A stretch of DNA of 64,000 bases. Source: Acinetobacter brisouisimilis. GTDB lineage: Bacteria > Pseudomonadota > Gammaproteobacteria > Pseudomonadales > Moraxellaceae. Under the pieces are notes generated by a model. The model did not search any database. It was not told the origin of the DNA and was given only the letters and a program-made list of their open reading frames with translations. Where the stretch lies: assembly GCF_000368265.1 (NCBI RefSeq), contig NZ_KB851219.1, positions 1,495,870 through 1,559,869 on the forward strand. Direction: 5' to 3'. The position numbers were made by a program, and so were the translations under genes. How positions within the stretch are numbered: the stretch's first letter is position 1; the number at the start of each line of letters is the position of its first letter. This document shows, piece by piece, positions 53,892 through 63,931 of the stretch.

Positions 53892-54839
53892 ATGCTCACA
53901 ATGAATCAGAGTATTGTGTTTAGCCCATCACCATATAGTAAGTATATGCGTGAAGCACAAGTCGATCTCGGCAATGGCATACAATTGCACATTGAAATGG
54001 GTGGCAACCCCGAGCATCCATGTATTTTGCTGATTATGGGTTTAGGTGGACAACTAATTCTTTGGCCAGATTTTTTTTGCAAATCGCTGATTGATCAGGG
54101 TTTCTGTGTGATTCGTTTTGATAACCGAGATATTGGTTTATCTAGCAAAATGACCACAGAGCCTCAAAACCCTCATCACTTACTCAGCATGATGGCGCGT
54201 TTTAGTGTCGGGCTTAAAAATCATGGTGCGCCATATACTTTGGAAGATATGGCCGATGATGTTGGCTTATTGCTCGATAAACTGGAAATTAGTCAATGCC
54301 ACCTGATTGGAGCTTCTATGGGCGGCATGATTGCTCAGATCGTCGCTGCAAAATACCCAGAAAAAATTAGCAAGCTAGGGTTACTGTTCACTAGCAACAA
54401 TCAACCGCTGCTGCCTGCACCTGGTATCAAGCAACTTAAATTGATGATCAGTAAACGCCCAACACAGGAAGATGAAATCATTCGGCAGAATGTACAGCTT
54501 TACAAGATTATTGGATCACCCAACTATATTAATGTCGAAGAAATCCGACTCTTTGCACGTAAAGCTTATTTTCGCAGTTACTATCCAAATGGTGTCTTAC
54601 ATCAATTACTGGCGATCTTATGTACAGGGTCATTACTCAAGTGGGATCAACAAATTCAACAACCTACGTTAGTCATTCATGGCGCAAGCGACCGATTATT
54701 GCCACCTAAACATGGTCGGGTTGTTGCAAAAGCAATTAAAGCAGCAAAATTTGAATTAATTGCCGGAATGGGGCATGATATTCCACCACATTTTATCCCT
54801 CAATTGAGTGGTTTATTCGCACATCACTTTAAACCTTAA
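53892..54839 (+). CDS. estB: Alpha/beta-hydrolase (EstB-like)
   Basis: This 315-residue protein has the nucleophile elbow 'LIGASMGGMIAQ' (Ser), an oxyanion stretch 'LLIMGLGGQLILWPDFF', Asp in 'VIHGASDRLLPPKHG' and His in 'GMGHDIPPHF'. No signal peptide, so cytoplasmic. The physiological ester is unknown; in Acinetobacter it is co-transcribed with rubA-rubB. A second ATG at 53901 is an equal candidate start. Confidence 0.85.
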   Translation: MLTMNQSIVFSPSPYSKYMREAQVDLGNGIQLHIEMGGNPEHPCILLIMGLGGQLILWPDFFCKSLIDQGFCVIRFDNRDIGLSSKMTTEPQNPHHLLSMMARFSVGLKNHGAPYTLEDMADDVGLLLDKLEISQCHLIGASMGGMIAQIVAAKYPEKISKLGLLFTSNNQPLLPAPGIKQLKLMISKRPTQEDEIIRQNVQLYKIIGSPNYINVEEIRLFARKAYFRSYYPNGVLHQLLAILCTGSLLKWDQQIQQPTLVIHGASDRLLPPKHGRVVAKAIKAAKFELIAGMGHDIPPHFIPQLSGLFAHHFKP

Positions 54840-54854
54840 AAGTATCAGGACACT

Positions 54855-55757
54855 ATGGCTGCATTACCCTCTTTAAGACAGCTTTCTTATTTAGTAACAC
54901 TGTCTGAAACATTGCATTTTACCGAGGCAGCACGTCGCTCTTTTGTAACCCAGTCGACTTTATCTGGCGGCATTATGGAGTTAGAACGTTTACTTGGTGG
55001 TGTTTTGGTTGAACGCGATCGCCAAAATGTACGTTTAACACCTTTAGGGGAACAAGTGGTTGCGCGGGCTCGCGTTTTACTTGCAGATGCTCAAGATCTC
55101 ATGCGGCTCAGTCGGGAAATGAGTGAACCACTCACTGGCGATTTACATTTAGGGATTATTCCGACCATTGCTCCCTTTATTTTGACGCAGTTGCTTGATG
55201 AAGTGCATCATTATTTACCTAAAATCCAGTTACATCTGCATGAAGCACAAAGTGAAAAGATTGTTGAAAAACTGGAACATGGTAATCTGGACATGATTGT
55301 CTTGGCACTGCCATTTGACACACGTGGACTCAAAGTTGCCGAGATTGCCAAAGAAAATCTGGTCTTGGTACATCATAAAGCAGATCAGCAATGTATCCGC
55401 GCGAGTAACCTTGATGATCTTGATCTCTCTCGCTTGATGTTGCTTGAGGAAGGTCATTGTCTACGCGATCATGTCTTGAGTGCCTGCCCAATTGGCGAAC
55501 GTAAAAATGATCACCGATTAAAAGCCAGCTCTCTTCCAACTTTAGTTGAAATGGTATCGTCGAATTTAGGTTATACCTTATTGCCTGAAATTGCCTTACA
55601 ACGCCCGATGTTACAATACCATGCGGATTTGCAAGTCAAACATATTGAGGCAGCACCTGTGCGCACTATCGCATTAGTTACACGTAAAAGCACACCATTA
55701 CACAATGAATTTAATGTTTTGGTTGACGTTTTAAAGAAAATCGTCCTGTCTCAATAA
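54855..55757 (+). CDS. oxyR: Hydrogen-peroxide-sensing regulator OxyR
   Basis: This 300-residue LysR-family protein has an N-terminal helix-turn-helix ('LHFTEAARRSFVTQSTLSGG') and the redox cysteines Cys202 and Cys211 in 'EEGHCLRDHVLSACPIGE'. Their spacing and context are those of E. coli OxyR. Peroxide forms a disulphide between them and turns on catalase and peroxidase genes. It is the last gene of the rubA cluster, 15 bases after estB. Confidence 0.93.
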   Translation: MAALPSLRQLSYLVTLSETLHFTEAARRSFVTQSTLSGGIMELERLLGGVLVERDRQNVRLTPLGEQVVARARVLLADAQDLMRLSREMSEPLTGDLHLGIIPTIAPFILTQLLDEVHHYLPKIQLHLHEAQSEKIVEKLEHGNLDMIVLALPFDTRGLKVAEIAKENLVLVHHKADQQCIRASNLDDLDLSRLMLLEEGHCLRDHVLSACPIGERKNDHRLKASSLPTLVEMVSSNLGYTLLPEIALQRPMLQYHADLQVKHIEAAPVRTIALVTRKSTPLHNEFNVLVDVLKKIVLSQ

Positions 55758-55893
55758 TTCATCTTCTCCATTCTAAGGTTACATGACTTTAGAATGGGAC
55801 TAAAACAGCTCGGATTTGCAATCTATTTAGATCGTCTAAGCTGATTAGTTAAATCACGTTTTTACTCTGTAACAACATTTTCCCCAGTTTACA

Positions 55894-55910
55894 CTTAAGT
55901 TGTTCTTAAG
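55894..55910 (+). promoter_or_regulatory. PmrA-box-like site (CTTAAG-N5-CTTAAG)
   Basis: Two perfect half-sites CTTAAG (55894-55899 and 55905-55910) are separated by exactly five bases. This matches the enterobacterial PmrA box (YTTAAK-N5-YTTAAK). It lies about 90 bases before the deacetylase gene. A possible -10 (tataat) is at 55964-55969. Confidence 0.6.
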
Positions 55911-55980
55911 GGATACTGAGCATATTAGACGCATCTTTTATTTTGTAGATATTTGATATGATTTATAATAATGCAAGCGA

Positions 55981-56784
55981 GTGTCTAAAATGACACATGT
56001 CTGCTACTGCGCCGATGATTTTGCTTTACACCCAAGTATTTCTACGGCAATCATTGAGCTGATTGCACGACAGCGGCTGCACGCGACATCTTGCATGACC
56101 CAATCACCTGACTGGTCACAAGCGGCACAGCAATTAAAACCTTATGCTGCTCAGGCGGATTTAGGGTTACATCTCAATTTTACCCATGCTTTTGATGACA
56201 AGACTATCGCTTTTCCTTTAAATACACTCATGGTTAAAGCATGGTTACGATTACTTGACCGTCAACAGATTCGCGATAGCATCGCCCAGCAATGGAACGC
56301 TTTTATCGAAGCATTGGGGCAAGCGCCTGACTTTGTTGATGGACATCAACATGTTCATCAGTTTCCAGTGATTCGTGAAGTACTGATAGAGTTTTTAAAA
56401 GAACAGAATTTTAAAGGCTGGGTGAGAAATCTTCGACATACTCTTGTAGTTTCACCATATCAGTTTAAAACATATATGCTCATGCAATTAGGTTCAGCAA
56501 CTCTTAATCACTTATGTATGCAAAATAAATTTAAACAAAATCAATTTTTTGCTGGAATTTATGATTTTCAGCAAATTGATTATGCTCATCTGAACCAAAA
56601 ATGGTTAAGCCAAGCGCAAGACAATCTTTTAATTATGTGTCATCCTGCGCAGGATTTAATAAAAAACACTGATCCAATTACAATAGCACGGCTACAAGAA
56701 TATCAGTATTTAGCATCTGAACAATTTGCAATTGACTGTCAGAATTACCAAATTACTCTTTCACGTATCGGAGTAAACGCATGA
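55981..56784 (+). CDS. naxD: ChbG/HpnK-family deacetylase, probable lipid A amino-sugar pathway (NaxD-like)
   Basis: This 267-residue protein shows the family's metal-site motifs: 'CYCADDFALHPS' (Asp-Asp), 'DLGLHLNFTH' (His-x-His-like) and 'VDGHQHVHQFP' (His cluster). NaxD proteins of Francisella and Acinetobacter deacetylate undecaprenyl-linked GalNAc so that galactosamine can be put on lipid A. The next three genes supply the matching glycosyltransferase, a flippase-like protein and an ArnT-type transferase, and a PmrA-box motif lies upstream. The start is GTG 55981 or ATG 55990. Naming rests on context as well as family; HpnK-like roles cannot be excluded. Confidence 0.72.
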   Translation: MSKMTHVCYCADDFALHPSISTAIIELIARQRLHATSCMTQSPDWSQAAQQLKPYAAQADLGLHLNFTHAFDDKTIAFPLNTLMVKAWLRLLDRQQIRDSIAQQWNAFIEALGQAPDFVDGHQHVHQFPVIREVLIEFLKEQNFKGWVRNLRHTLVVSPYQFKTYMLMQLGSATLNHLCMQNKFKQNQFFAGIYDFQQIDYAHLNQKWLSQAQDNLLIMCHPAQDLIKNTDPITIARLQEYQYLASEQFAIDCQNYQITLSRIGVNA

Positions 56785-57752
56785 GAACAAATCCATTTCT
56801 ATCTTGTGTGATTCCTGCTTATAACGAAGCGGGAAATTTACCCCAATTTATTCCAGCTTTAGCTGCCAAGTTAGACCAGTTAGACCTTGCTGGTTATGAA
56901 ATCATTGTGATTGATGATGGTAGTAAAGATAACACCTTAGCTGTTTTATATAGTTTGGTTGAGGATTACCCTCTGCGTGTACTAGAACTCTCTCGTAACT
57001 TTGGTAAAGAAGCTGCACTCAGTGCAGGTTTAGATCATGTTACAGGAGATATTGCATTATTGATTGATGCAGATTTTCAGCACCCGATTGATGAAATTCC
57101 AACCATGCTCAATTTATGGCGTAATGGCTATGACATGGTGTATGGTATTCGCAGCCGTAATACCGAATCTTGGCTGAAACGCCTTTTCACCCATGCTTAT
57201 TATAAATTAATGAGTTTTAGTACTTCCGTTGAAATTCCTGAAAATGCAGGAGATTTTCGTCTAATTGACGAAAAAGTAGTCAAAGCCATTCAGAATTTAC
57301 CTGAAAAAAACCGCTATATGAAAGGTTTATACGCGTGGGTGGGTTTTAAAAGTATCGGACTACAATTTTCCGAACAAGAACGTCAGCACGGAACCTCAAG
57401 TTTTAATTTCAAATCATTGTTTAACCTTGCCATTTCTGGATTAACAGGCTTTTCAGATTTACCGCTAAGAGTAAGTACTTATCTGGGAGCATTGCTCGCA
57501 TTTATGGCGATGGCATATGGTATCTGGATTATTCTTGAAACACTCATCGAAGGCAGTAGTGTTCCAGGTTGGGCAACGCTTGTTGCTGGCATGACATTGC
57601 TTGGTGGAATTCAGTTACTATTTATTGGTATTCTTGGAGAATACATCGGACGTATTTATACTGAAGTCAAAAACCGTCCTAAATATATTGTTGCTGCAGA
57701 GCACTCTAAAGCTAAAAATTTATCATCAACATCTGATAATAAGACCCTCTAA
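56781..57752 (+). CDS. Polyprenyl-phosphate glycosyltransferase, GT2 (ArnC/GtrB-like)
   Basis: This 323-residue protein has an N-terminal GT-A domain: 'VIPAYNEAGNLPQF', 'IVIDDGSKDNTL', the catalytic 'LIDADFQHPIDE' (Asp-x-Asp) and 'ERQHGTSSFN'. Two C-terminal membrane helices follow (about 230-300). It puts a sugar onto undecaprenyl phosphate on the cytoplasmic side. The ATG overlaps the deacetylase stop by 4 bases. In a NaxD-type pathway it would supply the lipid-linked N-acetylated sugar (the FlmF2 role). Confidence 0.88.
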   Translation: MRTNPFLSCVIPAYNEAGNLPQFIPALAAKLDQLDLAGYEIIVIDDGSKDNTLAVLYSLVEDYPLRVLELSRNFGKEAALSAGLDHVTGDIALLIDADFQHPIDEIPTMLNLWRNGYDMVYGIRSRNTESWLKRLFTHAYYKLMSFSTSVEIPENAGDFRLIDEKVVKAIQNLPEKNRYMKGLYAWVGFKSIGLQFSEQERQHGTSSFNFKSLFNLAISGLTGFSDLPLRVSTYLGALLAFMAMAYGIWIILETLIEGSSVPGWATLVAGMTLLGGIQLLFIGILGEYIGRIYTEVKNRPKYIVAAEHSKAKNLSSTSDNKTL

Positions 57753-58135
57753 TGCTTGCCCATGTTCTTACATTTGCTCGCTTTGGGATCATTGGTGTGC
57801 TTGCGGCATTGACGCATTACGCTATTGTGATTCTACTGTTTGAGCAAATGCATATTGCTTTAGCGTATGCCAATCTCATTGCTTTTTGTCTTGCTTTTTG
57901 GGTGAGTTACTTTGGGCATCGACATTTTACATTTCAAGCTCAGCAACTTTCACATCGGCAAACCTTACCTAAATTTTTTATCGTTGCAACTTTAGGTTTT
58001 GTGTTCAATGAAAGTTTATTGCTTATTTCACACCACTATCTAAATATTTCACTATCCATTTTGGTCATTATTGCAATTTTTCTCACTGCAATTTTCACCT
58101 TTTTATTGAACCGATTTTTTGCATTCCAGCATTGA
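57752..58135 (+). CDS. GtrA-family membrane protein (putative lipid-sugar flippase)
   Basis: This 127-residue protein has four membrane helices and the GtrA pattern 'FARFGIIGVLAALTHYAIVI', 'FWVSYFGHRHFTF' and 'FLLNRFFAF'. GtrA-type proteins are thought to flip undecaprenyl-phosphate sugars to the periplasm. It overlaps the preceding gene by one base (TAATG), so translation is coupled. Confidence 0.85.
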   Translation: MLAHVLTFARFGIIGVLAALTHYAIVILLFEQMHIALAYANLIAFCLAFWVSYFGHRHFTFQAQQLSHRQTLPKFFIVATLGFVFNESLLLISHHYLNISLSILVIIAIFLTAIFTFLLNRFFAFQH

Positions 58136-58144
58136 GGCTATGTT

Positions 58145-59782
58145 ATGCAACCTTTACTTAGATCATCTAAATTATTACTGATTTTGCTACCGATCTGGCT
58201 CTTCATTACTTCAATCATCAGACCAATGTCAGTACCTGATGAAGGACGTTATGGAGATATCAGCCGAGCCATGTTTGAAACTGGCGACTGGCTCACACCA
58301 CGTATCAATGGCTTTCCATTTATGCATAAACCTCCTCTCTTGCACTGGATCAGTTCAGGTTTGATGGAAATTTTTGGTGTGCATTTATGGGTATTACGCC
58401 TGGTTCCTGTACTCGCTGGCACTTTGATGTTAGTCAGTCTGTTTTTCTTTGTTCGTAAATATATCAATGAACGCGTTGCCCAGCTCAGTGCACTAATTCT
58501 AGCAACCAGCTTACTGTTTTTTGGCAGCAGTCAGTATGTTAACCATGATTTACTGGTTGCAACATGGATGACACTGACCGTTTTCTGTTTTGCCGATTTT
58601 ACTTTGTCTGGGAAAAAATCGATTTTATTCCTAGGCTATGTTGCCTGTGCTGGTGGTTTTTTGAGTAAAGGGCTGATTGGTGTACTGGTTCCAGGGATGG
58701 TGATTTTGCCATGGGTGATTTATTGTAAAGAATGGAGAAAAATCCCATCTTTACTTAATCCACTGGGTATTTTACTGTTTATTTGTCTAGTTGGTCCATG
58801 GCTATATTTCGCTCAACACCACTATGCAAATTTCCTAAATTATTTCTTTATTGACCAGCAGTTTAGCCGCTTTAGTTCATCTGGATTTAACAATAAACGA
58901 CCTTGGTTTTTTTATTTGCTCATCTTATTGATCAGCTTCTTACCTTGGTTACTCGTTACGGGCTTTAAAGGCGCAAAACAACATATTCGTACAGTTGTTC
59001 CATCGCCAATTCTTGCTTTACTGCTCTGGTGGTTCGTTTCTGTCACGATCTTTTTTTCGATTCCGCCATCCAAACTAGCAGGTTATATTTTACCTGTCGT
59101 TGCCCCACTGACGATTCTCATCACAGCATGGGTTCAGCAAACACTGACTTTACCTAAAAATAAATTACAGATTTTAGGTGTTTCAATTTTTGTATCCCTA
59201 ATGGGACTCACTATATTAGTTGCACCACATGTCATGAAAACTAATCATGATTTTTATTTTCAGCATATTGGTCTTATTTATCTGCTCGGCACAATTTTAA
59301 CAGCTAGCCCATGGGTGTTTCTGGCATGTTATAAAGCTGAAAAGATCTCATTTTTACAAGCTACAGTACTTAGCCTACTGATGCTGTGTTCAAGTGTTCC
59401 TTTTGCAGTTCGATTGTTCGATACGAAAACCAATTCTGACCAGTTACAATTTCAGCAATATCTACATGGTAATACGAAGTTAGTGTTCTATCGCTACTAT
59501 TTTTATGATGTGCCATTTTTACTGGATTGGAAATCACCTATATATTTGGTGAATAACTGGGATGCTGTTGGGGGAGATAATTCAGCTGTAGAAATTAAAG
59601 ATGGCTTATTATTTGAACCCGAGTTAAAACGCAATTTATGGAATGATGCGACCTTTGAGCAAGCTTTGAAAAACAAACAGCCTTTGATTGTGATTAGTCG
59701 TCCAGGTGAGTTTAAATCGTCTGATCCTCAGGTCAAAGTATTGCATCAACGTAATTATGACGTATTTATATTTAATCAATGA
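58145..59782 (+). CDS. ArnT-like lipid A sugar transferase (GT83/GT39 type)
   Basis: This 545-residue protein has about twelve membrane segments. The first periplasmic loop 'PDEGRYGDISRAMFETGDWL' and 'FPFMHKPPLLHWI' match the catalytic-loop signature of ArnT/FlmK enzymes. These move an amino sugar from undecaprenyl phosphate to lipid A phosphate at the periplasmic face, lowering the charge and protecting against polymyxins. It is the last gene of the four-gene operon, followed by a strong terminator. Confidence 0.88.
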   Translation: MQPLLRSSKLLLILLPIWLFITSIIRPMSVPDEGRYGDISRAMFETGDWLTPRINGFPFMHKPPLLHWISSGLMEIFGVHLWVLRLVPVLAGTLMLVSLFFFVRKYINERVAQLSALILATSLLFFGSSQYVNHDLLVATWMTLTVFCFADFTLSGKKSILFLGYVACAGGFLSKGLIGVLVPGMVILPWVIYCKEWRKIPSLLNPLGILLFICLVGPWLYFAQHHYANFLNYFFIDQQFSRFSSSGFNNKRPWFFYLLILLISFLPWLLVTGFKGAKQHIRTVVPSPILALLLWWFVSVTIFFSIPPSKLAGYILPVVAPLTILITAWVQQTLTLPKNKLQILGVSIFVSLMGLTILVAPHVMKTNHDFYFQHIGLIYLLGTILTASPWVFLACYKAEKISFLQATVLSLLMLCSSVPFAVRLFDTKTNSDQLQFQQYLHGNTKLVFYRYYFYDVPFLLDWKSPIYLVNNWDAVGGDNSAVEIKDGLLFEPELKRNLWNDATFEQALKNKQPLIVISRPGEFKSSDPQVKVLHQRNYDVFIFNQ

Positions 59783-59784
59783 TA

Positions 59785-59818
59785 AAAAAGAGGAAGCCTA
59801 GGCTTCCTCTTTTATTTT
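59785..59818 (+). terminator. Terminator of the deacetylase-ArnT operon
   Basis: agaggaagcc (59789-59798... arm) pairs with ggcttcctct (to 59810) as a near-perfect palindrome, followed by a T-rich run. It lies just past the ArnT-like stop. Confidence 0.9.
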
Positions 59819-59879
59819 GATCTGTATGTCTCATTCTGAAATAAGTATCAACCTACTTCAAAATGAGACAGATCTGAAT

Positions 59880-62579
59880 TTATTCTTCTGTATTGTCTAC
59901 TTCTTCAGTTTCAACAGCTTCATTCACTTCACTGATGTCGAGTTCAATTTCATCTTCCTCAACGGCATCAATAGCTTCAACACCGACCAGTGTTTCATTT
60001 TCACCCAAACGAATCAGACGAACACCTTGTGCGTTTCGCCCTGTAGTTGCCACTTCAGAAGCACGGGTACGCACTAAAGTACCACCATCGGAGATCAACA
60101 TGAGCTCTTTGGTTTCATCAATCGCAACTGCGCCAACCAACTCACCATTACGCTCAGAAGTTTTAATCGCAATAACGCCTTTACCACCACGTTTTTTGGT
60201 CGGGAAGTCATCGACTGGAGTACGCTTACCATAACCGTTTGCACTCGCACACAGCACTTCACCTGTTTCAGGAACAACAACCAGTGATACAATGCGACTG
60301 ATCACATTCAAATCTGCGCTGTCTTCAGCATCATCTGTATCATCATTTTCGGTTTCAGTATCATCCACCTCAAGTGCAGTTGCAGCAAGAGCAACTCGCA
60401 TACCACGTACACCTTTTGCAGTACGCCCCATTGCCCGCACATCAGTTTCAGCAAAACGAATGGCTTTACCTTCATTTGAGAACAGCATAATTTGCTGATT
60501 ACCATCAGTAATCGCAACGCCAATCAAGGTATCTTCTTCATTAAGCTCAATTGCACGCAAACCATTGGCACGAATGTTTGCAAATTGCGCCAATTCCACA
60601 CGTTTTACAGTACCCGATGCAGTTGCCATAAACACATAATGGTTTTCTGGGAAGTCGGTTAATGGAAGAATGGCGGTAATGGTTTCATTGGCATCCAATG
60701 GCAACAGGTTGACCATTGGGCGACCTTTTGCACCACGTGAAGCTTGTGGAACTTCAAATACTCTCAGACGATAAACTTTACCAACATTGGTAAAGCACAG
60801 CACCGTTGCATGGTTAGACGCGACAATCAGATGTTGAATATAATCATCTTCTTTCATGCTGGTTGCAGATTTACCACGACCACCACGGCGTTGAGCTGCA
60901 TAGTCAGAGAGTGGCTGCGTTTTTGCATAACCCGTTTTAGAAACGGTGAGTACAACTTGCTCTTCTGGAATAAGATCTTCACGGCAGAAATCAACGCGAG
61001 ATTCAATAATTTCTGTACGACGAGCATCGCCATATTGTTGCAAAATCAGTGCTAACTCTTCACGAATAACATTCATCAACAAGTTAAAATCATTCAAAAT
61101 TGCTGTAAATTCAGCAATCTGAGATAAAATCTCACTGTATTCTGCATGAAGTTTATCTTGTTCCAAACCTGTTAAACGGTGCAAGCGTAACTCTAAAATT
61201 GCGTTAACTTGAGTCGGTGACAAACGATAGCGCTGATCAATCAAACCAAATGGACGATTTGGATCTTCACCCTCAATTTCATCTGGACGAACTGAAATAG
61301 CACCTGCTTTTTCAAGCAAGCCCACGACACCACCAGCAGCCCACTCGCCTGCTTGTAGGCGTTCACGCGCTTCTGCTGGATTGGCTGAAGTTTTAATGGC
61401 TTCAATGATGGCATCGATATTCGCCAATGCGACCGTCAAGCCTTCCAAGATGTGTCCACGTTCACGTGCTTTACGCAATTCGAACATGGTACGACGTGTC
61501 ACGACTTCCTGACGGTGGCGAATAAACGCAGCAATAATATCTTTCAGATTCATTAATTTTGGTTGACCATTGTCAAGGCAAACCATGTTGATGCTGAACG
61601 AGTTTTCAAGCTGTGTATTCAAAAACAGATTATTGACCACGACTTCAGCATTTTCACCACGCTTTAAGTCAATCGCAATACGCATACCGTCTTTGTCAGA
61701 TTCGTCACGAAGTTCTGAAATTCCTTCGAGTTTCTTTTCTTTAACCAGTTCAGCAATACGCTCAATGACTCTCGCTTTATTGACCTGATACGGAATTTCA
61801 GTAAAGATAATCGTGATACGCCCAGTTTTCGCATCTTCTTCAAAATGATACTTACCGCGAATGTGCAAACGGCCTTTACCTGTACGGTAAGCATCGACGA
61901 TGCCTGATTTACCGTAAATAATGCCGCCTGTTGGGAAATCTGGACCACTGATATAATCCATTAAACCTTCAATAGAGATATTTGGATTATCTGCATAAGC
62001 AAGGCAAGCGTGAATCACTTCGGTCATATTATGCGGCGCCATGTTGGTCGCCATACCGACTGCAATACCCGCAGCACCATTGATCAGTAAATTTGGAACA
62101 CGTGTAGGTAAAACTTGAGGAATACGCTCAGAGCCGTCGTAGTTGTCTTCCCAATCGACCGTGTCTTTTTCAAGATCGGCCAGAAGCTCATGAGCAAGCT
62201 TGGTCATACGCACTTCAGTATAACGCATTGCCGCTGCGCTATCGCCATCGATTGAACCAAAGTTACCTTGGCCATCGACCAACTGATAACGCAAGCTAAA
62301 ATCTTGTGCCATACGTACGATGGTTTCATACACCGCAGAGTCGCCATGCGGGTGATATTTACCGATCACATCACCAACTACACGGGCAGATTTTTTATAG
62401 GCCTTGTTATAATCATTACCCAGCTCATGCATCGCATATAGCACACGACGATGAACAGGTTTGAGACCATCTCTCACATCTGGCAATGCACGAGAGACAA
62501 TCACACTCATGGCATAATCAAGATACGAGTGCTTGAGTTCATCCTCAATGGCAATCGGTCGGATTTCCGATACGCTCAT
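59880..62579 (-). CDS. gyrA: DNA gyrase subunit A
   Basis: This 899-residue protein has the breakage-reunion domain with the catalytic Tyr120 ('AMRYTEVRM'), the coiled-coil gate, and the C-terminal beta-pinwheel with the GyrA box 'QRRGGRGKS' (about 560). An Asp/Glu-rich insert ('[18 protein letters not shown]') sits within the pinwheel, and the tail is acidic. The quinolone-resistance region reads '[10 protein letters not shown]' with Ser81 and Glu85, the susceptible-type residues in Acinetobacter. With GyrB it introduces negative supercoils using ATP. It stands alone. Confidence 0.97.
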   Translation of the reverse strand: MSVSEIRPIAIEDELKHSYLDYAMSVIVSRALPDVRDGLKPVHRRVLYAMHELGNDYNKAYKKSARVVGDVIGKYHPHGDSAVYETIVRMAQDFSLRYQLVDGQGNFGSIDGDSAAAMRYTEVRMTKLAHELLADLEKDTVDWEDNYDGSERIPQVLPTRVPNLLINGAAGIAVGMATNMAPHNMTEVIHACLAYADNPNISIEGLMDYISGPDFPTGGIIYGKSGIVDAYRTGKGRLHIRGKYHFEEDAKTGRITIIFTEIPYQVNKARVIERIAELVKEKKLEGISELRDESDKDGMRIAIDLKRGENAEVVVNNLFLNTQLENSFSINMVCLDNGQPKLMNLKDIIAAFIRHRQEVVTRRTMFELRKARERGHILEGLTVALANIDAIIEAIKTSANPAEARERLQAGEWAAGGVVGLLEKAGAISVRPDEIEGEDPNRPFGLIDQRYRLSPTQVNAILELRLHRLTGLEQDKLHAEYSEILSQIAEFTAILNDFNLLMNVIREELALILQQYGDARRTEIIESRVDFCREDLIPEEQVVLTVSKTGYAKTQPLSDYAAQRRGGRGKSATSMKEDDYIQHLIVASNHATVLCFTNVGKVYRLRVFEVPQASRGAKGRPMVNLLPLDANETITAILPLTDFPENHYVFMATASGTVKRVELAQFANIRANGLRAIELNEEDTLIGVAITDGNQQIMLFSNEGKAIRFAETDVRAMGRTAKGVRGMRVALAATALEVDDTETENDDTDDAEDSADLNVISRIVSLVVVPETGEVLCASANGYGKRTPVDDFPTKKRGGKGVIAIKTSERNGELVGAVAIDETKELMLISDGGTLVRTRASEVATTGRNAQGVRLIRLGENETLVGVEAIDAVEEDEIELDISEVNEAVETEEVDNTEE

Positions 62580-62936
62580 GCATACTCCTTATTATATTGA
62601 CCATTTATCATCGATAACCAGCCAAAAAACTTGAAAAAAATTCAGAAAAAATTAGTGAAAAACTTATCACTAAAACTAAAAAACATAACGCAATATTTTA
62701 GCATATTTGCCTGTGTTTTGTGGCGCTCGAAGCCCATAGAATCACATTTCTCTTATAAAATTCCTTCGATTTTTGCTGATTTTTTACACATACTTTTGAG
62801 TATTTTTTTGATAATGTTTTTTTTATCCAATTCGCCTAATTTGCAAGGATTCTTCTGACTCAAATTGAGATTTTTCTCTAAATATATTTGTAAATTTTAA
62901 CTTCAAAGAAAATTGCTCAAACACAAATTTAAAGCA
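62580..62936. other. gyrA upstream region
   Basis: About 360 AT-rich bases between gyrA and the etfA terminator. It carries the gyrA promoter. No gene with coding character is seen. Confidence 0.4.
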
Positions 62937-62972
62937 TAAAAAAACTCTGCACGAAGCAGAGTTTTTTTTAAA
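62937..62972 (-). terminator. Terminator of the etfBA operon
   Basis: actctgc (62944-62950) pairs with gcagagt (62955-62961), flanked by A- and T-runs. It lies 10 bases past the etfA stop. Confidence 0.92.
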
Positions 62973-62981
62973 ATGACTCAA

Positions 62982-63914
62982 TTAAAGCTTAGATACCAGT
63001 TCAGGTACAACTTCATTCAAATCACCCACCAACCAGTAGTCTGCAACCGCATTGATTGGTGCTTCTTCATCCTTGTTGATCGCAACGATCACTTTAGAAT
63101 CTTTCATACCTGCCAAGTGCTGAATCGCACCTGAGATACCAACCGCGATATACAAGTCTGGCGCAACAATCTTACCTGTTTGACCCACTTGCATGTCGTT
63201 TGGTACAAAGCCCGCATCAACCGCAGCACGAGATGCACCTTGTGCTGCACCCAGTTTGTCTGCCAATGGATCAAGTACTTTGTGGTAGTTTTCACCTGAA
63301 CCCACACCACGACCACCAGATACAACGATGCGTGCACCTGAAAGCTCTGGACGTTCAGTTTTTACGATTTCTTCTGAAACGAATTTCGATACGCCTGCAT
63401 CTTTAGCTTCACTTACTGCTTCAACAGCTGCTGCACCACCTTCTGCTGCAACCGCATCAAAAGCAGTAGTACGTACAGTCGCAACAATGATTGCTTCTTC
63501 TGATTGTACAGTGGCAATCGCATTGCCTGCATAAATTGGGCGTTTGAAAGTATTGGCTGATTCAACCGCAATTACATCACTTACCATGCTCACATCCAGC
63601 AAAGCTGCAACACGTGGCAAAATGTTTTTACCAGTCGTGGTTGCTGCTGCCAAAATTTGGCTATAGCCTTTACCCAAATCAGCAATTAATCCAGCAACGT
63701 TTTCTGCTAGTTGGTTGGCATAGACTGCATTGTCAGCCAGTAGAACTTTGCTAACACCTGCAACTTTTGCTGCGGCATCGGCAACAGCTTGTGCACCTGA
63801 ACCAGCTACAAGAACAGTGGTGTCGCCACCAATTTTTTGCGCTGCTGCAACAACGTTTAAGGTTGCGCCATTTAAAGTTTGGTTGTCGTGCTCAGCGATG
63901 ACTAAAATACTCAT
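62982..63914 (-). CDS. etfA: Electron transfer flavoprotein, alpha subunit
   Basis: This 310-residue protein carries electrons from acyl-CoA and related dehydrogenases to ETF-ubiquinone oxidoreductase. The C-terminal FAD-binding signature is plain: 'VVSGGRGVGSGENYHKVLDP' and 'LYIAVGISGAIQHLAGMKDS'. It follows etfB by about 17 bases, as in the usual etfBA operon, and ends in a strong terminator. Confidence 0.96.
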   Translation of the reverse strand: MSILVIAEHDNQTLNGATLNVVAAAQKIGGDTTVLVAGSGAQAVADAAAKVAGVSKVLLADNAVYANQLAENVAGLIADLGKGYSQILAAATTTGKNILPRVAALLDVSMVSDVIAVESANTFKRPIYAGNAIATVQSEEAIIVATVRTTAFDAVAAEGGAAAVEAVSEAKDAGVSKFVSEEIVKTERPELSGARIVVSGGRGVGSGENYHKVLDPLADKLGAAQGASRAAVDAGFVPNDMQVGQTGKIVAPDLYIAVGISGAIQHLAGMKDSKVIVAINKDEEAPINAVADYWLVGDLNEVVPELVSKL

Positions 63915-63931
63915 GATGTTATCCCTGCCTT

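Noticed and set aside
55772..55800. Terminator after oxyR
   Set aside because: ccattctaa and ttagaatgg can pair, but no T-run follows, so termination is not supported.
59817..60523. Open frames antisense to gyrA
   Set aside because: They are complement shadows of the gyrA acidic and Ser-rich codons with no start signals.
62345..62430. Quinolone-resistance change in gyrA
   Set aside because: The region reads with Ser81 and Glu85, the susceptible-type residues; no resistance substitution is seen.
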